Source: Neofusicoccum parvum (Eukaryota; Ascomycota; Dothideomycetes; Botryosphaeriales; Botryosphaeriaceae). Taken from it: a stretch of DNA of 64,000 bases. The notes beneath the pieces are model-generated. The model did no database searches. It worked only from the letters and a program-made list of their open reading frames with translations, and had not been told where the DNA came from. The translations under genes were made by a program, and so were the position numbers. The stretch's first letter is position 1; every line of letters starts with the position of its first letter. The stretch is taken from NCBI GenBank assembly GCA_020912385.1, contig CP087223.1:372001-436000 (forward strand), read 5' to 3'. Shown here in pieces: positions 42,971 to 52,811 of the stretch.

Positions 42971-44214
42971 GGCTGGATGAATGGAAGGCATAATAAGTTT
43001 AATCATTGCTTGTAGATACCATGGATTGGCCGTCGGCATGGGCTCTTGCAATCTACCTTGGATCAACCGACCGGCATTGGTAGATTACGCCTGGACGTGG
43101 CCGATGTGGACACTGGTGAACGTGGTGCCGGGCCCCTTATGCCGGGCAGAGCTGGACTCGAATGTTCGACGTTGGACGGAGGTTTTCGAAGGCCCCCACG
43201 TCTAGCTGACCCTCCGTGGGACTGGCCCCCGACCCTTGCGCGGAGTAGGTTCGGATACATTCCTGGGAGTGCACCTGAGTGACGACCAACGTCTCATGCT
43301 GGTGGATGGGGCCGCGCTATTTATTCTAGCATGCGGAGAAAGAAGACCCTCTGGCTGGTGGAGCCCCTCGGAGAGCATTGTATTCAGATGGTAGGAACTA
43401 TAAGACAACAGTAGGAACTTTAAGAGTGTGACTCATGGTACCTTCCTCATTTTCCTCCCCCGGCCATTAATATTCCTTTCCCAGTCCCGACCTCACGCCG
43501 TTCTATAGTACAAATGGGTATCGTTGTCATAAAGATTATTGATGTAGAACACAAAAGGGAAAAATATTAGTAAAGACTAAATGCAATGCGGGGGCTCTCC
43601 TTATAACGAACAGGACCTTATACACCCTCGTACGGAGCAACACCCCAGGCAAGTGCAGTGCTGGAATTGATGGCGCCGAGTTCGATGAATAGTCTCAGCA
43701 GTTTTTGAAATGACGGGAAGAAGGACAGCGGAGCCGATGGCCTTATAGCTCTGCCTTGAGAAGACCTCGTTCCAAGAAGGCCGCTCCATATTAAAGGTCA
43801 TCCTGTGTTGCAAAGATGAACGGGATTAGGCAATTTCATGTAGATGGTCAGCAACATTCCTTCTCCGATTTGAGGAACTGGAGTGCTGTTACGCTCACGA
43901 AGGATGGCGGCAACGGCGTGGGCGTGCGCCTACTGCTCGGCGTGCGCCTGCTACTCTTCGCGCGCCTCGTTATACACCCGGAAAGTTGAAGAACGAGAGA
44001 TGGATTGTTTGGTTCACTCAATTTCCTATTTGCTATATACTCCCTTATTTATCTCGTATACCTCCTGCCTGCTGCCTCAAGCTGTCAACGTGGTCTTGGC
44101 TGATCAGCAGATATCGTTGACGCAGTGCACCGGGTCCATGGCACTCAGCAACGACGTCACTTATTCAACAATAACCATCAATTAGCTGCACCAATCCTCT
44201 TCCAGCTGATATCA
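42971..44214. other. no supported gene
   Basis: Short frames only. Direct GCGTGCGCCTACTGCTCG-like words near 43.92 kb are local repeats. No domain recognised. Confidence 0.35.
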
Positions 44215-44440
44215 CATACTGTCAACCACACGTGCCTGCAATCACGTGCTTCATCTTTCGTTCAACAAAAAGCTACACTAACCTCAACACTACCCCTTGC
44301 TCCCCTTCTTACTATAGCTAAGGTTAATGAAAGAGCCACCGTGTTCTTTCAAATGAGTAGTATATAGTTAGCTCAGATAGCCTTAATTTACAAGACAGCG
44401 GTGTCATTCTTTCTCGCGCCGTTCGACACATACCAAAGAA
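44215..44440 (-). mobile_element. diverged partial copy of the TA-type element
   Basis: Segments ACTGTCAACCACA...GCAATCACGTG (about 44217) and CAGCGGTGTCATTCTTTCTC followed by GCGCCGTTCGA (about 44395) match the reverse complement of the interior of copy 2 (26150-26365). Ends are missing. Confidence 0.6.
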
Positions 44441-44907
44441 GCATATCGTAACTATTAATTTATCTATATAATATATACTGATGTTGTAGCCAAATTCCCT
44501 TGATGTCCGAAATCGTACGGTATCCATGCGCTAAAACCACGCCAAACAAACTCTTCTTGGAACCGCCTTGGTGTCGCCTGGATACTAGGCGGCTCTGCAA
44601 GGCCCGCCTCACAGAGAGCCCTGGCGAACATTCAACGGCTGACGCGTGTGACGGCCGTGTACTACCCGGTAAGACGTCAGCTGATGTCATCGGTATCTGA
44701 GCATTGAAGGGGGTCGAGCTGGTGGAACATGAAGTCGTTGTGCCATCCGAGCCACCAACGTCTCTGTCAATCGAGGACAGCGGCGAGGGAGGATGGGCAG
44801 CGTCAGATGCCGAAGTCGAGACGGAGAATCCCAGCCGGGAACGCCGACGATGGAGGAAAGGGAATCGGGCGGATCGCCGAAACCCCTCCTCCACTTCGTA
44901 TCCTGGT
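44441..44907. other. 3' flank of the Zn2Cys6 gene
   Basis: The minus strand remains open in another frame (44894-44460), which could be a further exon of the upstream regulator, but no splice link or domain was found. Confidence 0.3.
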
Positions 44908-46017
44908 CTACAGGATAAAGTTCATGCCGGCGTTGGCATGCTCTCTCTCGCGACAAAGCCGTAGTATGATCGCGCAAAGCATCTCTTCTATCGAATATGA
45001 GGGCATCTGAGGCCCTTGAGGGAGGGTTGCGGCGGCAGGAGGAGCGCCAGATTTGTCGCTGGGAAAGGCGGTGTTGAGAGCATGTTCCAGGAACAACGAG
45101 GCGGCGCTGATGTTGGTGGCGCTGTTGTGTCCCATGTTCGCCTGGTGCTCAAAAGAACCGCCATTGTCACCAACCACCGCAGCATTGTAGCACTGGTAGG
45201 CATCGGCTGCATTGTAGGTCCAGGCCGGGTCTAGCGCGGCTTCGATGGCGGTAAAGCATTCGTTCTGGTTGCTGTGCGGGCCAAGTTGAGGAGGGCCGGG
45301 TTGAGGAGGGCCGGGTTGAGGAGGGCCGAGTTGAGGAGGGCTGAGTTGAGGTGGGCCGAGTTGAGGTGGGCCGAGTTGGGGTGGGCCGAGTTGAGGAGGG
45401 CCAGGTTGAGGTGGGTCGAGTTGAGGAGGGCCAGGTTGAGGTGGGTCGAGTTGAGGTGGGCCGAGTTGAGGAAGCGTCGCTCCGCCCTCGGGTAAGTTGT
45501 CGATCTGGGCCGCCGGAACGCCATGGGGCACCGGTGGCTCTCGTTTAGACGCAGATCGTCGCTTGCGGCCGCTGGGGGGTTTCGGCGGCAGGTATCCCTC
45601 GCACACGTACGCCGCCCTGGCACAGTTGCGGCATCCCGGCTTCCCCTCATCGCACTTCTTCTTGCGCTGCCGACACGTCACGCAGCCCGTTGTGCTGCGT
45701 GGTGCGAACGCCCTCTTCCGGGGCAGGCCGTTTCTCCGAAGGCCGGAGCCACCGGCCGAGGGACTCTCAGGGCTGGCTGACGCTGGTGTTGGTGGCTGAT
45801 CCGTGCCGTGGTGGTCGCTGGACTCAGCTGCGGAAACATCAGCCTCTTCCTCACGCGCAACGTGGGCGGTCCTACCGTTCACTGGAGGGCTCTCGTCGGA
45901 CCCGGTGCTGTGAAACTTGCCGCCATCGTCAGGCAAGGGCGAGCTTTCTGAACCAGAGGTCCTCGGCAAGCACTTCTGACGGTCGGAGAATTCTGACGGA
46001 GAGTGGCTGGCAGCCAT
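44908..46017 (-). CDS. Zn2Cys6 protein with tandem PPQLG repeats
   Basis: A single open frame of 369 aa. An acidic, Ser/Pro-rich N-terminus is followed by a zinc cluster with Cys112, 115, 122, 129, 132 and 139 (CX2CX6CX6CX2CX6C; GCVTCRQRKKKCDEGKPGC) and a Lys/Arg-rich linker (GRKRRSASKR). Thirteen PPQLG/PPQPG pentapeptides follow (about residues 183-247), then an acidic C-terminus (SYSIEEMLCAIILRLCRERE). The usual fungal middle homology domain is absent, so this may be a short or truncated regulator, or the gene may continue in a further exon. Targets unknown. Confidence 0.78.
   Translation of the reverse strand: MAASHSPSEFSDRQKCLPRTSGSESSPLPDDGGKFHSTGSDESPPVNGRTAHVAREEEADVSAAESSDHHGTDQPPTPASASPESPSAGGSGLRRNGLPRKRAFAPRSTTGCVTCRQRKKKCDEGKPGCRNCARAAYVCEGYLPPKPPSGRKRRSASKREPPVPHGVPAAQIDNLPEGGATLPQLGPPQLDPPQPGPPQLDPPQPGPPQLGPPQLGPPQLGPPQLSPPQLGPPQPGPPQPGPPQLGPHSNQNECFTAIEAALDPAWTYNAADAYQCYNAAVVGDNGGSFEHQANMGHNSATNISAASLFLEHALNTAFPSDKSGAPPAAATLPQGPQMPSYSIEEMLCAIILRLCREREHANAGMNFIL
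45278..45472 (-). repeat. 15-bp coding minisatellite (PPQLG array)
   Basis: Thirteen units of gggccgagttgagga type (15 bp) encode the pentapeptide array. Units alternate a few substitutions (Leu/Pro, Gly/Asp/Ser), so the array has mutated after expansion. Confidence 0.92.
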
Positions 46018-46811
46018 TGGAGAGAATGAGATTAACGTTTAGTGGCGGGTCGGAGCCGAAGACATTTTCGTGTGCGCACGGCAAGGGCAAGGGTGAGGAT
46101 CGCAAGCGAGGTGGCACAAAGGTCAGCCCCTCCGTCCGCTCTCCGAGTTTCAAGGGCCATCTTGGCGTTGCTTTTGCCGTTGCCAGTGTGCCCTAAAAAC
46201 TGTGTTGAGTGCAGACAGATGAAAGTTGGCGCTCCTTTGAAGACATGCCACCACCAACACCACTGTCGGCCGTGCCGCACCCTCCACTCTCCGTCTATTT
46301 CTTGGAGCGCCGTACGCAACGCAGCCCGAGGTTTCAGTCGAAGCAGTTGGGAAGCTGGCGACAGCAAAGTGTCCCTGGAGTATTCTCAGAACGGGAAAAT
46401 ACAGAGTCTACATTGACACGAGGGAGCCTCTCCGGTTGGAAACGATCAGCCAAACAGCTGCAAAACAACCTGCCTCCTGCAGGTAAGCTGCCCACCTTGA
46501 TGAGGCTTAGGCCAGTGGATGTCTTGCATCCCGCATGCGAGTCTCTTGACACATGGCATGGAATGACTGGTGGCAACCTACCTCTGTAGATTATGGACAC
46601 CACCCTCCGATCAGCTCAGCCATCTTCCAATCGGCCTCGGATTTACACAAAGTCCTACCACGACGAGGCCACATCCTTCGGACCAGGCGTTCAGCGGCGT
46701 TTCCAAGTTGGCTTGAGTGTTTATTTCCTCAGCATGAGAGGAAGAACAAGGAAGCCACGCTCGCCGGCACGACGAGCTTTTGTCAAACTGATCAAGACTT
46801 TAAGAGAGGTA
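46018..46811. other. upstream region of the Zn2Cys6 gene, no gene seen
   Basis: Open frames overlap on both strands without domains. It serves as the promoter of the minus-strand regulator. Confidence 0.35.
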
Positions 46812-46929
46812 TAACAGTCTCGGAATGACAGGACAGTCTCAGTATGACAGTCACGGTATGACAGTTTCGATGTGACAGTCTTGGCATGACAGTCTCGGTA
46901 TAATAGTCTCGTTATGATAGTCTCGCTAC
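46812..46929. repeat. 14-bp tandem repeats, about eight copies
   Basis: Units of form GACAGTCTCGGTAT, diverging toward the right (AATAGTCTCGTTAT, GATAGTCTCGCTAC) mostly by C-to-T changes. Non-coding. Confidence 0.85.
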
Positions 46930-46986
46930 AGATCAATTGGCCATCGCTCGTATTACATTTAGGTGTTTTGGGGCAGATAATAGGTA

Positions 46987-47525
46987 CGGGAAAATATAGA
47001 ATCCACACTATGTATATGTGAAGTAGCACTTTCTATACTTATAATACCGTTTCTACACTACTTATACTTATACCTTATATACATCTTAATAACTTATAAA
47101 TAAAATTCAACTACATGTTAAATATATCTTAAGCTGTTACTCTTTACTTTTATAACTTTTTTTCTAACTATAAGAAGGCTACTCTTCCGAGTATTTAGTA
47201 TAGAAATAGCGTTATAGGTGTAGAAAGTTGTCAGACTTTACTGCCTTGCTTCCTTAGGCATGTCGTTCATCTCGAATCTTCTATCATTCACGGAAACATG
47301 GAAACTCCTCTCATTGATGCCCAACCCCTCATCGGCACTCACTCGCGGATAACGATTATCCTCGGTTATGCTATGCTCTCATTCATGTATATAAAGCAGA
47401 CCTACTCACCTGTCCTTCAAGAGACAGGCAGAATCTACTCTCTTTCTGACCTCACAACACTTCACCATCAAATCCAACAAAAGTGCTACTTTACTTGTAT
47501 ATAGTGTGCATTCTATTTTATCCCG
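46987..47525. mobile_element. TA-type inverted-repeat element, copy 3, with a nested 255-bp insert
   Basis: Flanked by TA on both sides. Left end CGGGAAAATATAGAAT, right end ATTCTATTTTATCCCG. The left half matches copy 2 closely. The right terminal repeat is split: its inner part is at 47197-47228 and its outer part at 47484-47525. The 255 bp between look like a fungal promoter (TATATAAAG at about 47391, then CACTTCACCATCAAATCCAAC). Confidence 0.75.
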
Positions 47526-47539
47526 TAATAAGTATCGGC

Positions 47540-47960
47540 ATGATGGACGGATTTAAGGGCCCACTACAGCGGCTCTCCGATGCTTTCGACAGTAAGATGA
47601 ATGACAAACCCGAGCTTAATCCGACTACCACCCGGCGGATTACTTGAGGCTGACTTCCTACATCAACAGTGATGAGAACTGTATGGTGTGCCATCGTTAC
47701 GGCTTTCTGAGCACACTCGTCACATTGTACCGCCAGGGCGAATTACGCTAGCTTGAAGATAATCTCATAAAGCTTGATGTAGACAAGGAAATCGATCCTC
47801 GCGCACGGATGTCCCAGGAACACGATGACATAAGACCAGAGAAGGAACGAATGCACTTGATCGACAGGTAGACAATTTGAGTTGCCTTATCCGTCAAAGC
47901 ATGTTCAACTGTGAATATACCATCTCACGGGATGTTACTATTCTGGGAGGTAAGAAAGAT
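47540..47960 (+). pseudogene. DUF6594-like gene relic
   Basis: Starts near MMDGFKGPLQRLSDAFDSKM. After a stop and a shift it reads NSDENCMVCHRYGFLSTLVT, then LYRQGELR, TAG, LEDNLIKLDVDKEIDPRARM ... HLIDR, TAG, then a shifted LSCLIRQSMFNCEYTISRDV. The (R)FGxLxxxxLLxLQxEL-then-LD pattern is typical of the N-terminus of fungal DUF6594 proteins. The TAG stops are one C-to-T change from CAG. No C-terminal membrane segments were found. Confidence 0.55.
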
Positions 47961-48354
47961 GCCTCGAAATGTTCTCTCACGTGCACCCAACCAGCCAATC
48001 AAAGCTTCCACACGTCATTCGCGCCGACGTCATGGCCGGCTCGTATTGACAGCCCGCCCCGCCGTATTCCCGTCGGCAACCTGAATCCTTTGGGATCGCC
48101 GTTTTCTCGATTCGCACAAATGGAAAGCAGTTGTTTTTTTCTGATTCGAGGACGCTGGCATGGCTCAATTTCAATCATCACCCGACCTCACGCAGGAACG
48201 ACGCCTCAACATTGAGTTTCAGTCGATAAACTCCATTCTTGTCATATCAGGATACAGGAAAATCCACCTCGTATAGAATCGGCCGATGTCACGTCTTGGC
48301 GGTATTCCTCCTTTACCCACAATCGATAAAAGCTCGCAGCCACCGTGCGATCGA
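47961..48354. other. no gene seen
   Basis: Promoter side of the next gene. No recognisable coding sequence. Confidence 0.4.
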
Positions 48355-48450
48355 GCCATTCGACACTGTAGCACTTCCGCCATTCGACACTACAGCACTT
48401 CCCGCCATTCGACACCAAAGCACTTCCCGATTCGACACTGCAGCACCTCC
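48355..48450 (+). repeat. four tandem 24-25 bp repeats in a 5' leader
   Basis: Units GCCATTCGACACT followed by ACAGCACTTCCC begin at 48355, 48379, 48404 and 48429, ending 19 bp before the start codon. Confidence 0.88.
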
Positions 48451-48468
48451 CAACGTCATCCACGCACA

Positions 48469-49173
48469 ATGAGTCCTTCTACGATTATCTCTGCAGCACT
48501 CGGCCTCCTGGCTGCCATCTCAACAGCCAATGCAGCCGACTCTTCCCTTCATTACAGACTCCGCGCCAGAGTCACCGGACCCAAGAACGACGCAACACCC
48601 CCGGTCGACGGCTGGGCCGTTGAGGTGCATCGACTCGGCGTGCCAACCCGCCTGCCGCCCGACTACATGTGGGGCGTCCTCATCAACTCCACCTTCCAGC
48701 CCAGCCGCGGCGGCGACATCTTCTACACCCAGCCGTTCGCGGACGGCAGCGCAACCCACATCCGGACCGACGCCCCCAACAACGCCGGCGAGGTGACGCC
48801 GTTCGGCATCACCGCCTTGGCCGGCTCGCAGGACTACCCCATGGACGGCGTGGAGATGAGCGCCGTGCGGTACATCAGCATTCCGGCCGAGGAGGTCTTG
48901 GACATCGCCGGCGACGACGTTCCGTTCCTGTACAAGCCGGCGGCGGGACTCGAGAACGGGACGTTCGCTGCTTGCTCCGGCCTGTACCGGGAGTGGGCGA
49001 CCTTGTATTGGATCGACGTCGGCAAGTACGGCACCGATCCCATCTACACGACTGGCGCCGACTATCAGAATTGCACCTCGATCGAGCTTGTCCCCGAGTG
49101 CACCTCCGATGGGCCGACCTACGAGGGTTTGGAGGAACGGCCTTGCGTTGGGAATATAACGACGGTTTTGTAA
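48469..49173 (+). CDS. secreted hypothetical protein, 234 aa
   Basis: An intronless frame from ATG 48469. The N-terminus MSPSTIISAALGLLAAISTA with cleavage likely after NA is a signal peptide. The mature part is acidic with few cysteines (CSGLYREW, NCTSIELVPEC, ERPCVGN) that could form two disulphides, and has N-glycosylation-like NST, NGT, NCT and NIT. No domain is recognised. The size and features fit a secreted fungal protein or effector-like candidate. Confidence 0.75.
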   Translation: MSPSTIISAALGLLAAISTANAADSSLHYRLRARVTGPKNDATPPVDGWAVEVHRLGVPTRLPPDYMWGVLINSTFQPSRGGDIFYTQPFADGSATHIRTDAPNNAGEVTPFGITALAGSQDYPMDGVEMSAVRYISIPAEEVLDIAGDDVPFLYKPAAGLENGTFAACSGLYREWATLYWIDVGKYGTDPIYTTGADYQNCTSIELVPECTSDGPTYEGLEERPCVGNITTVL

Positions 49174-51468
49174 TCTTGGCCGCGAAGGTTTAGCACGAGA
49201 CATGTCTATGGAAAGGGAAATGTGTATGATCTTACTATTGAATGACATAGGGTAACGCCTCTAATGTTTAATGTCTCTCAGGAGTATAATGTAGATTCAA
49301 AAGAGTACAGAAATGATTTTACGTGGGGCTATTGAGTTTTTTACCGTTGAGCATAGCGTACGAGATTAGCCACACTTCCGTATCTTATGATTAAACGATC
49401 ATGGATAGCCTCTACTTGGCACTCAACAAGAACAACAGTATTCAAAGTACGACGGCACTACTGTGGCAGCCGCCGTCCTGCATCTTGCAGCAATCATGTT
49501 CTCCAGGGCTCTCTACGATGTCAAAGTGGTGTGGGACACTGGTTCAGGGCGTTCCCAATCCTCCATGAATGCTGGCCAGGAATGCATTTTCTGTAGGCGG
49601 TGGTTGTAAATCAAATCAGAAAGATATGCCATCATCTCTCCTCGACCGATGAGTGCACAGCATCTCCGTGACTGTGCCACCACCGCCCGCCGCTTCTCGT
49701 TCTTGTCTGCCCAATGACACGTCTGTTCTCAACGAGGCGCCACGTCCGCCGTCGGATCTGGGACGAATCGCTCATCCTCTTACTCTTCTTCCTGCAGCTC
49801 CTTCGTTGAAAAAGTGGTGGTGGAAGGCTTGGCTACGCATGATCTGGGCATGGCCGTCCTCGCATGGGCGTGGAACTACTGTGCTTCGCCAGGTGAGAGG
49901 TCGGAAGGGCCGGTATGCCGGTTGATACGACGGGGACCTGTCCATGGGAGACAGCTGCTGCTGCTGTTTTGCTATCTCATGGGAACAGGTGGACCCACGA
50001 CGATACCATTCTGGCGCCTCCCAAGTTTCGCCGTTTCCGGCCACGCTGTCAACGTGCCTGGTATTCTTCTGTGTTCGATAGCAGCATGCATCGCGCGGCC
50101 GCGTTTTCACCGAACGGCGGCTATCACTAGTGCGCTGTCCACCGTCAAAGCGGATCTGGTATTCGTGCGTGTAACTATGTCTGTGAAGGATGACGGATGA
50201 GCTACGGGTGGAGAAGTGCTCGGGCCAGGAGGAACGAGAGGAGGAAGGGGAAGAGAGGTGCTAGGCATCTTGGCTTCGTATTCACCCTGTGCGCGGTGGT
50301 AGATGCAGTACGAGATTTTGCGTACCACGAGTAGCTCATGGGAGATGTGGTTATAGCGCGGGTTACTAGTGATGCGGCCGCAGGCGTAACTGTTGCCCTA
50401 AAGAAACGCAACATAGGCTGTCGTTCCCAAGGACACTAAACCCAAGGAGTAGGTTAGCTAACAAGATAGTTAAGCTTTAAGAGAAAGTTACTAAGAATAT
50501 AAAGATATAGAAGTAGAAGGATTCATTTTTAATATAATTTTCTTAAACTCTATTATAAAAACAATTATAAAATTCTCCTCTACTAAAATAATCATCATTA
50601 TTAATGTTAATAATGTTATTAATATTCAAGGAGCAATGGATTTAAGTAATAATAAAAGTGTAGAGAAGATCACATACATTGAGGCATGGCACTGGCAATA
50701 AGCAAAGGAGGGTGCTCTGTTGGATTTTATACGCAGTGTGTTCTCTCCCGTGTTCCAGGGAGGGGGGTATAAGGGGCTGTCAAAGCCTCCAGGAGCAATT
50801 GGACGTGGTCCGTCCTTTTGCTCTGTTCCAACATGCTCTCCTTTGCCTAAGCAAATTTCAACCATGTTCGGGTCATATCTACAGTCTACATTCTGTATTG
50901 AGAGTCACAGCACACGCTACGGACGAAGTTTAAGCCCTTGCCTTTCATTTCTTGCGCAGACTGTAGCTGCTTTCGGCGCCACAACAGCTTGTGAGCTGGT
51001 GATTGGCCACTCTTGTGCAGCCTGCATGTTCGCCATCCGTACCGCACATCCTACAGGTCCATTGCATCATATTTTCAGGCAGAGTCCGTAAGTCTTCAAA
51101 CACTGTTGTATAATGAGAAGAGACGTGCTTCAATAATGCAAATCAATTGCTTCTGAATTTTTGTCCGGCTGTCTATACAGTCACGGACATAGGCCTCTCA
51201 GCTGGTTATCCTCAGCTCCCAGCTGGCCTCTATAGTACAGCCTGCACGTCAGACACTTCCGATTCCCCATCTCGCTCTTTTTTTTTGAATTCGCAATGTG
51301 AAAAGACCACTTACTCAACCACTGGCGCATAAAACCGTACACAAGCCACGCGTTCAGCATTCCAGAAGCCCCATCCCGCTTCCCAAGTCCATCAATGTTG
51401 CTGCCTTGATCTCAACGAGGCAGACCATCCATCCGCCTCACTCCAGTACCACTTGGCATGCTGCCCCA
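49174..51468. other. long stretch with no supported gene
   Basis: 49.4-50.4 kb holds short overlapping frames. 50.43-50.65 kb is very AT-rich (TE-like relic without ends seen). 50.7-51.4 kb has frames without domains. Two NotI-like GCGGCCGC words occur near 50.10 and 50.38 kb. Confidence 0.35.
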
Positions 51469-52811
51469 TCAAGCAAACCAAAAGTCAACATCCAACTCGT
51501 CCGTCTCCGAGTCCTGCGCGGACCCCTCCACCGACGACGGCGAGCCCGAAGCCTCCACGTCCGGCTCGGCCTCCGCCGACGACGCAGGATCTGTGTGCGC
51601 CGCGTCACCTGCAGAGTTCAGGCGGCGCCGCTTGGCCGGCCTTTCCGGAGACGCCGGGACGGCTTGCTGCTGCTCGGCGGGTAGGTTCGGTCCATGATGG
51701 AAAACGAAGACGTCGGCCATGGGGCCGTGGAGCCAGGCGGGGTCGATGGTGAGGCTGTCGTGCCTGCTGCGACCACCAGTGACGTTGTCCGGGGCGATGT
51801 TGCCCGAGGTGATGTTGTCCGGGGCGATGTTGTCCGAGGCGATGCTGTCTGAGGCGATGCTGTCTGGGGCGATGGTGTCCGAGGCGATGCTGTCCGGGGC
51901 GATGGTGTCCGGGGCGGTGGTGTCCGGGGCGATGCTGTCCCAGTCGGCGTTGCCAAGGTCGATTTTGTCAAGGTCAATGTTATTAAGGTCGATGTCACTG
52001 AAGTCGAAGTTGTTATGGTCGACGCTGTTGTGGTTGACATTGTTGTAGTTGACATTGTTGTAGTTAACGTTATTGTAGTTGACGTTGTTATAGTTAACGT
52101 TATTATAGTTGACGTTGTTATAGTTAACGTTATTGTAGTTGACGTTGTTATGGCTGACGTTGTTATAGCCAATGTTGTTCTGGCCGATGTTGTTCTGGCC
52201 GATATTGTTCTGGTCGATGTTGTTCTGACCGATGTTGCCCCAGTTGATGTTACCCCAGTTGATTTTGCCCCAGTCGATCTTGCTAAAGTCGATTTTGCTA
52301 AAGTCGATTTTGCCCCAGTCAATTTTGCCGAGGCTCGGATCATCCCACTCGTTGTTGTTGCTGGGCAGTGCTGGCATGGAAGTGCTCGGCTGCATCGGTT
52401 GGATGCAGCTGAGGCTGAGACTGGCCGGAGCGGATGAGCCTTGGCCATGCGTGATCCAGCCGCCCTGGGCCACGGGAACCAGGCGACAGTGAAGATCTGA
52501 GATGGCCCGTGGGTTGACGTGACCATATGACATGGCCCGTGTGGCCCGGTAGTTGGCGGGCTGCTTGGCGTTGGACGGCGGCCAGCTGCTGCTCCGGATC
52601 GTGTGCACCGGACCCGTTTTCATCGATGCCTTGGGATTCTAGCCAGTCAGTGGAGCCCTGCCACGGCTAATCTCGGAAAACTCACCTTCTCCAAGTGGTA
52701 TTGGCACCGGTCCGTGGATCCATTTTTTCGCGACACGGGCTGCCTGCATCGGAGACCGTTCTTCTTGCGGAAGGCCTGGCACTGTGGACTCCGGGACCCC
52801 GAAGACGCCAT
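51469..52811 (-). CDS. 36-unit pentapeptide-repeat protein with Cys/His N-terminus, 431 aa
   Basis: Two exons (52811-52686 and 52638-51469; 47-bp GT-AG intron) give 431 aa. Residues 11-39 carry CQAFRKKNGLRCRQ ... CQYH, a CxnCxnCxxxH pattern like small zinc-binding motifs. Residues 148-327 are 36 uninterrupted five-residue units of form (I/V)(D/N)(aromatic/L)xx: IDWGK, IDFSK, INWGN, IGQNN, seven copies of VNYNN, IDLNN, then a Pro/Ser variant IAPDS. This fits the A(D/N)LXX plan of pentapeptide-repeat proteins, which form a right-handed quadrilateral beta helix, with I/V in place of the usual Ala. The C-terminus has PAKRRRLNSAG (nuclear-signal-like), then an acidic tail. Function unknown; possibly a nuclear protein. 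Confidence 0.72.
51784..52323 (-). repeat. 15-bp coding minisatellite, 36 units
   Basis: The DNA of the pentapeptide array. Central units (about 52055-52165) are nearly identical (GTTAACTATAACAAC type); outer units are diverged. This suggests expansion by unequal exchange from the centre. Confidence 0.92.
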
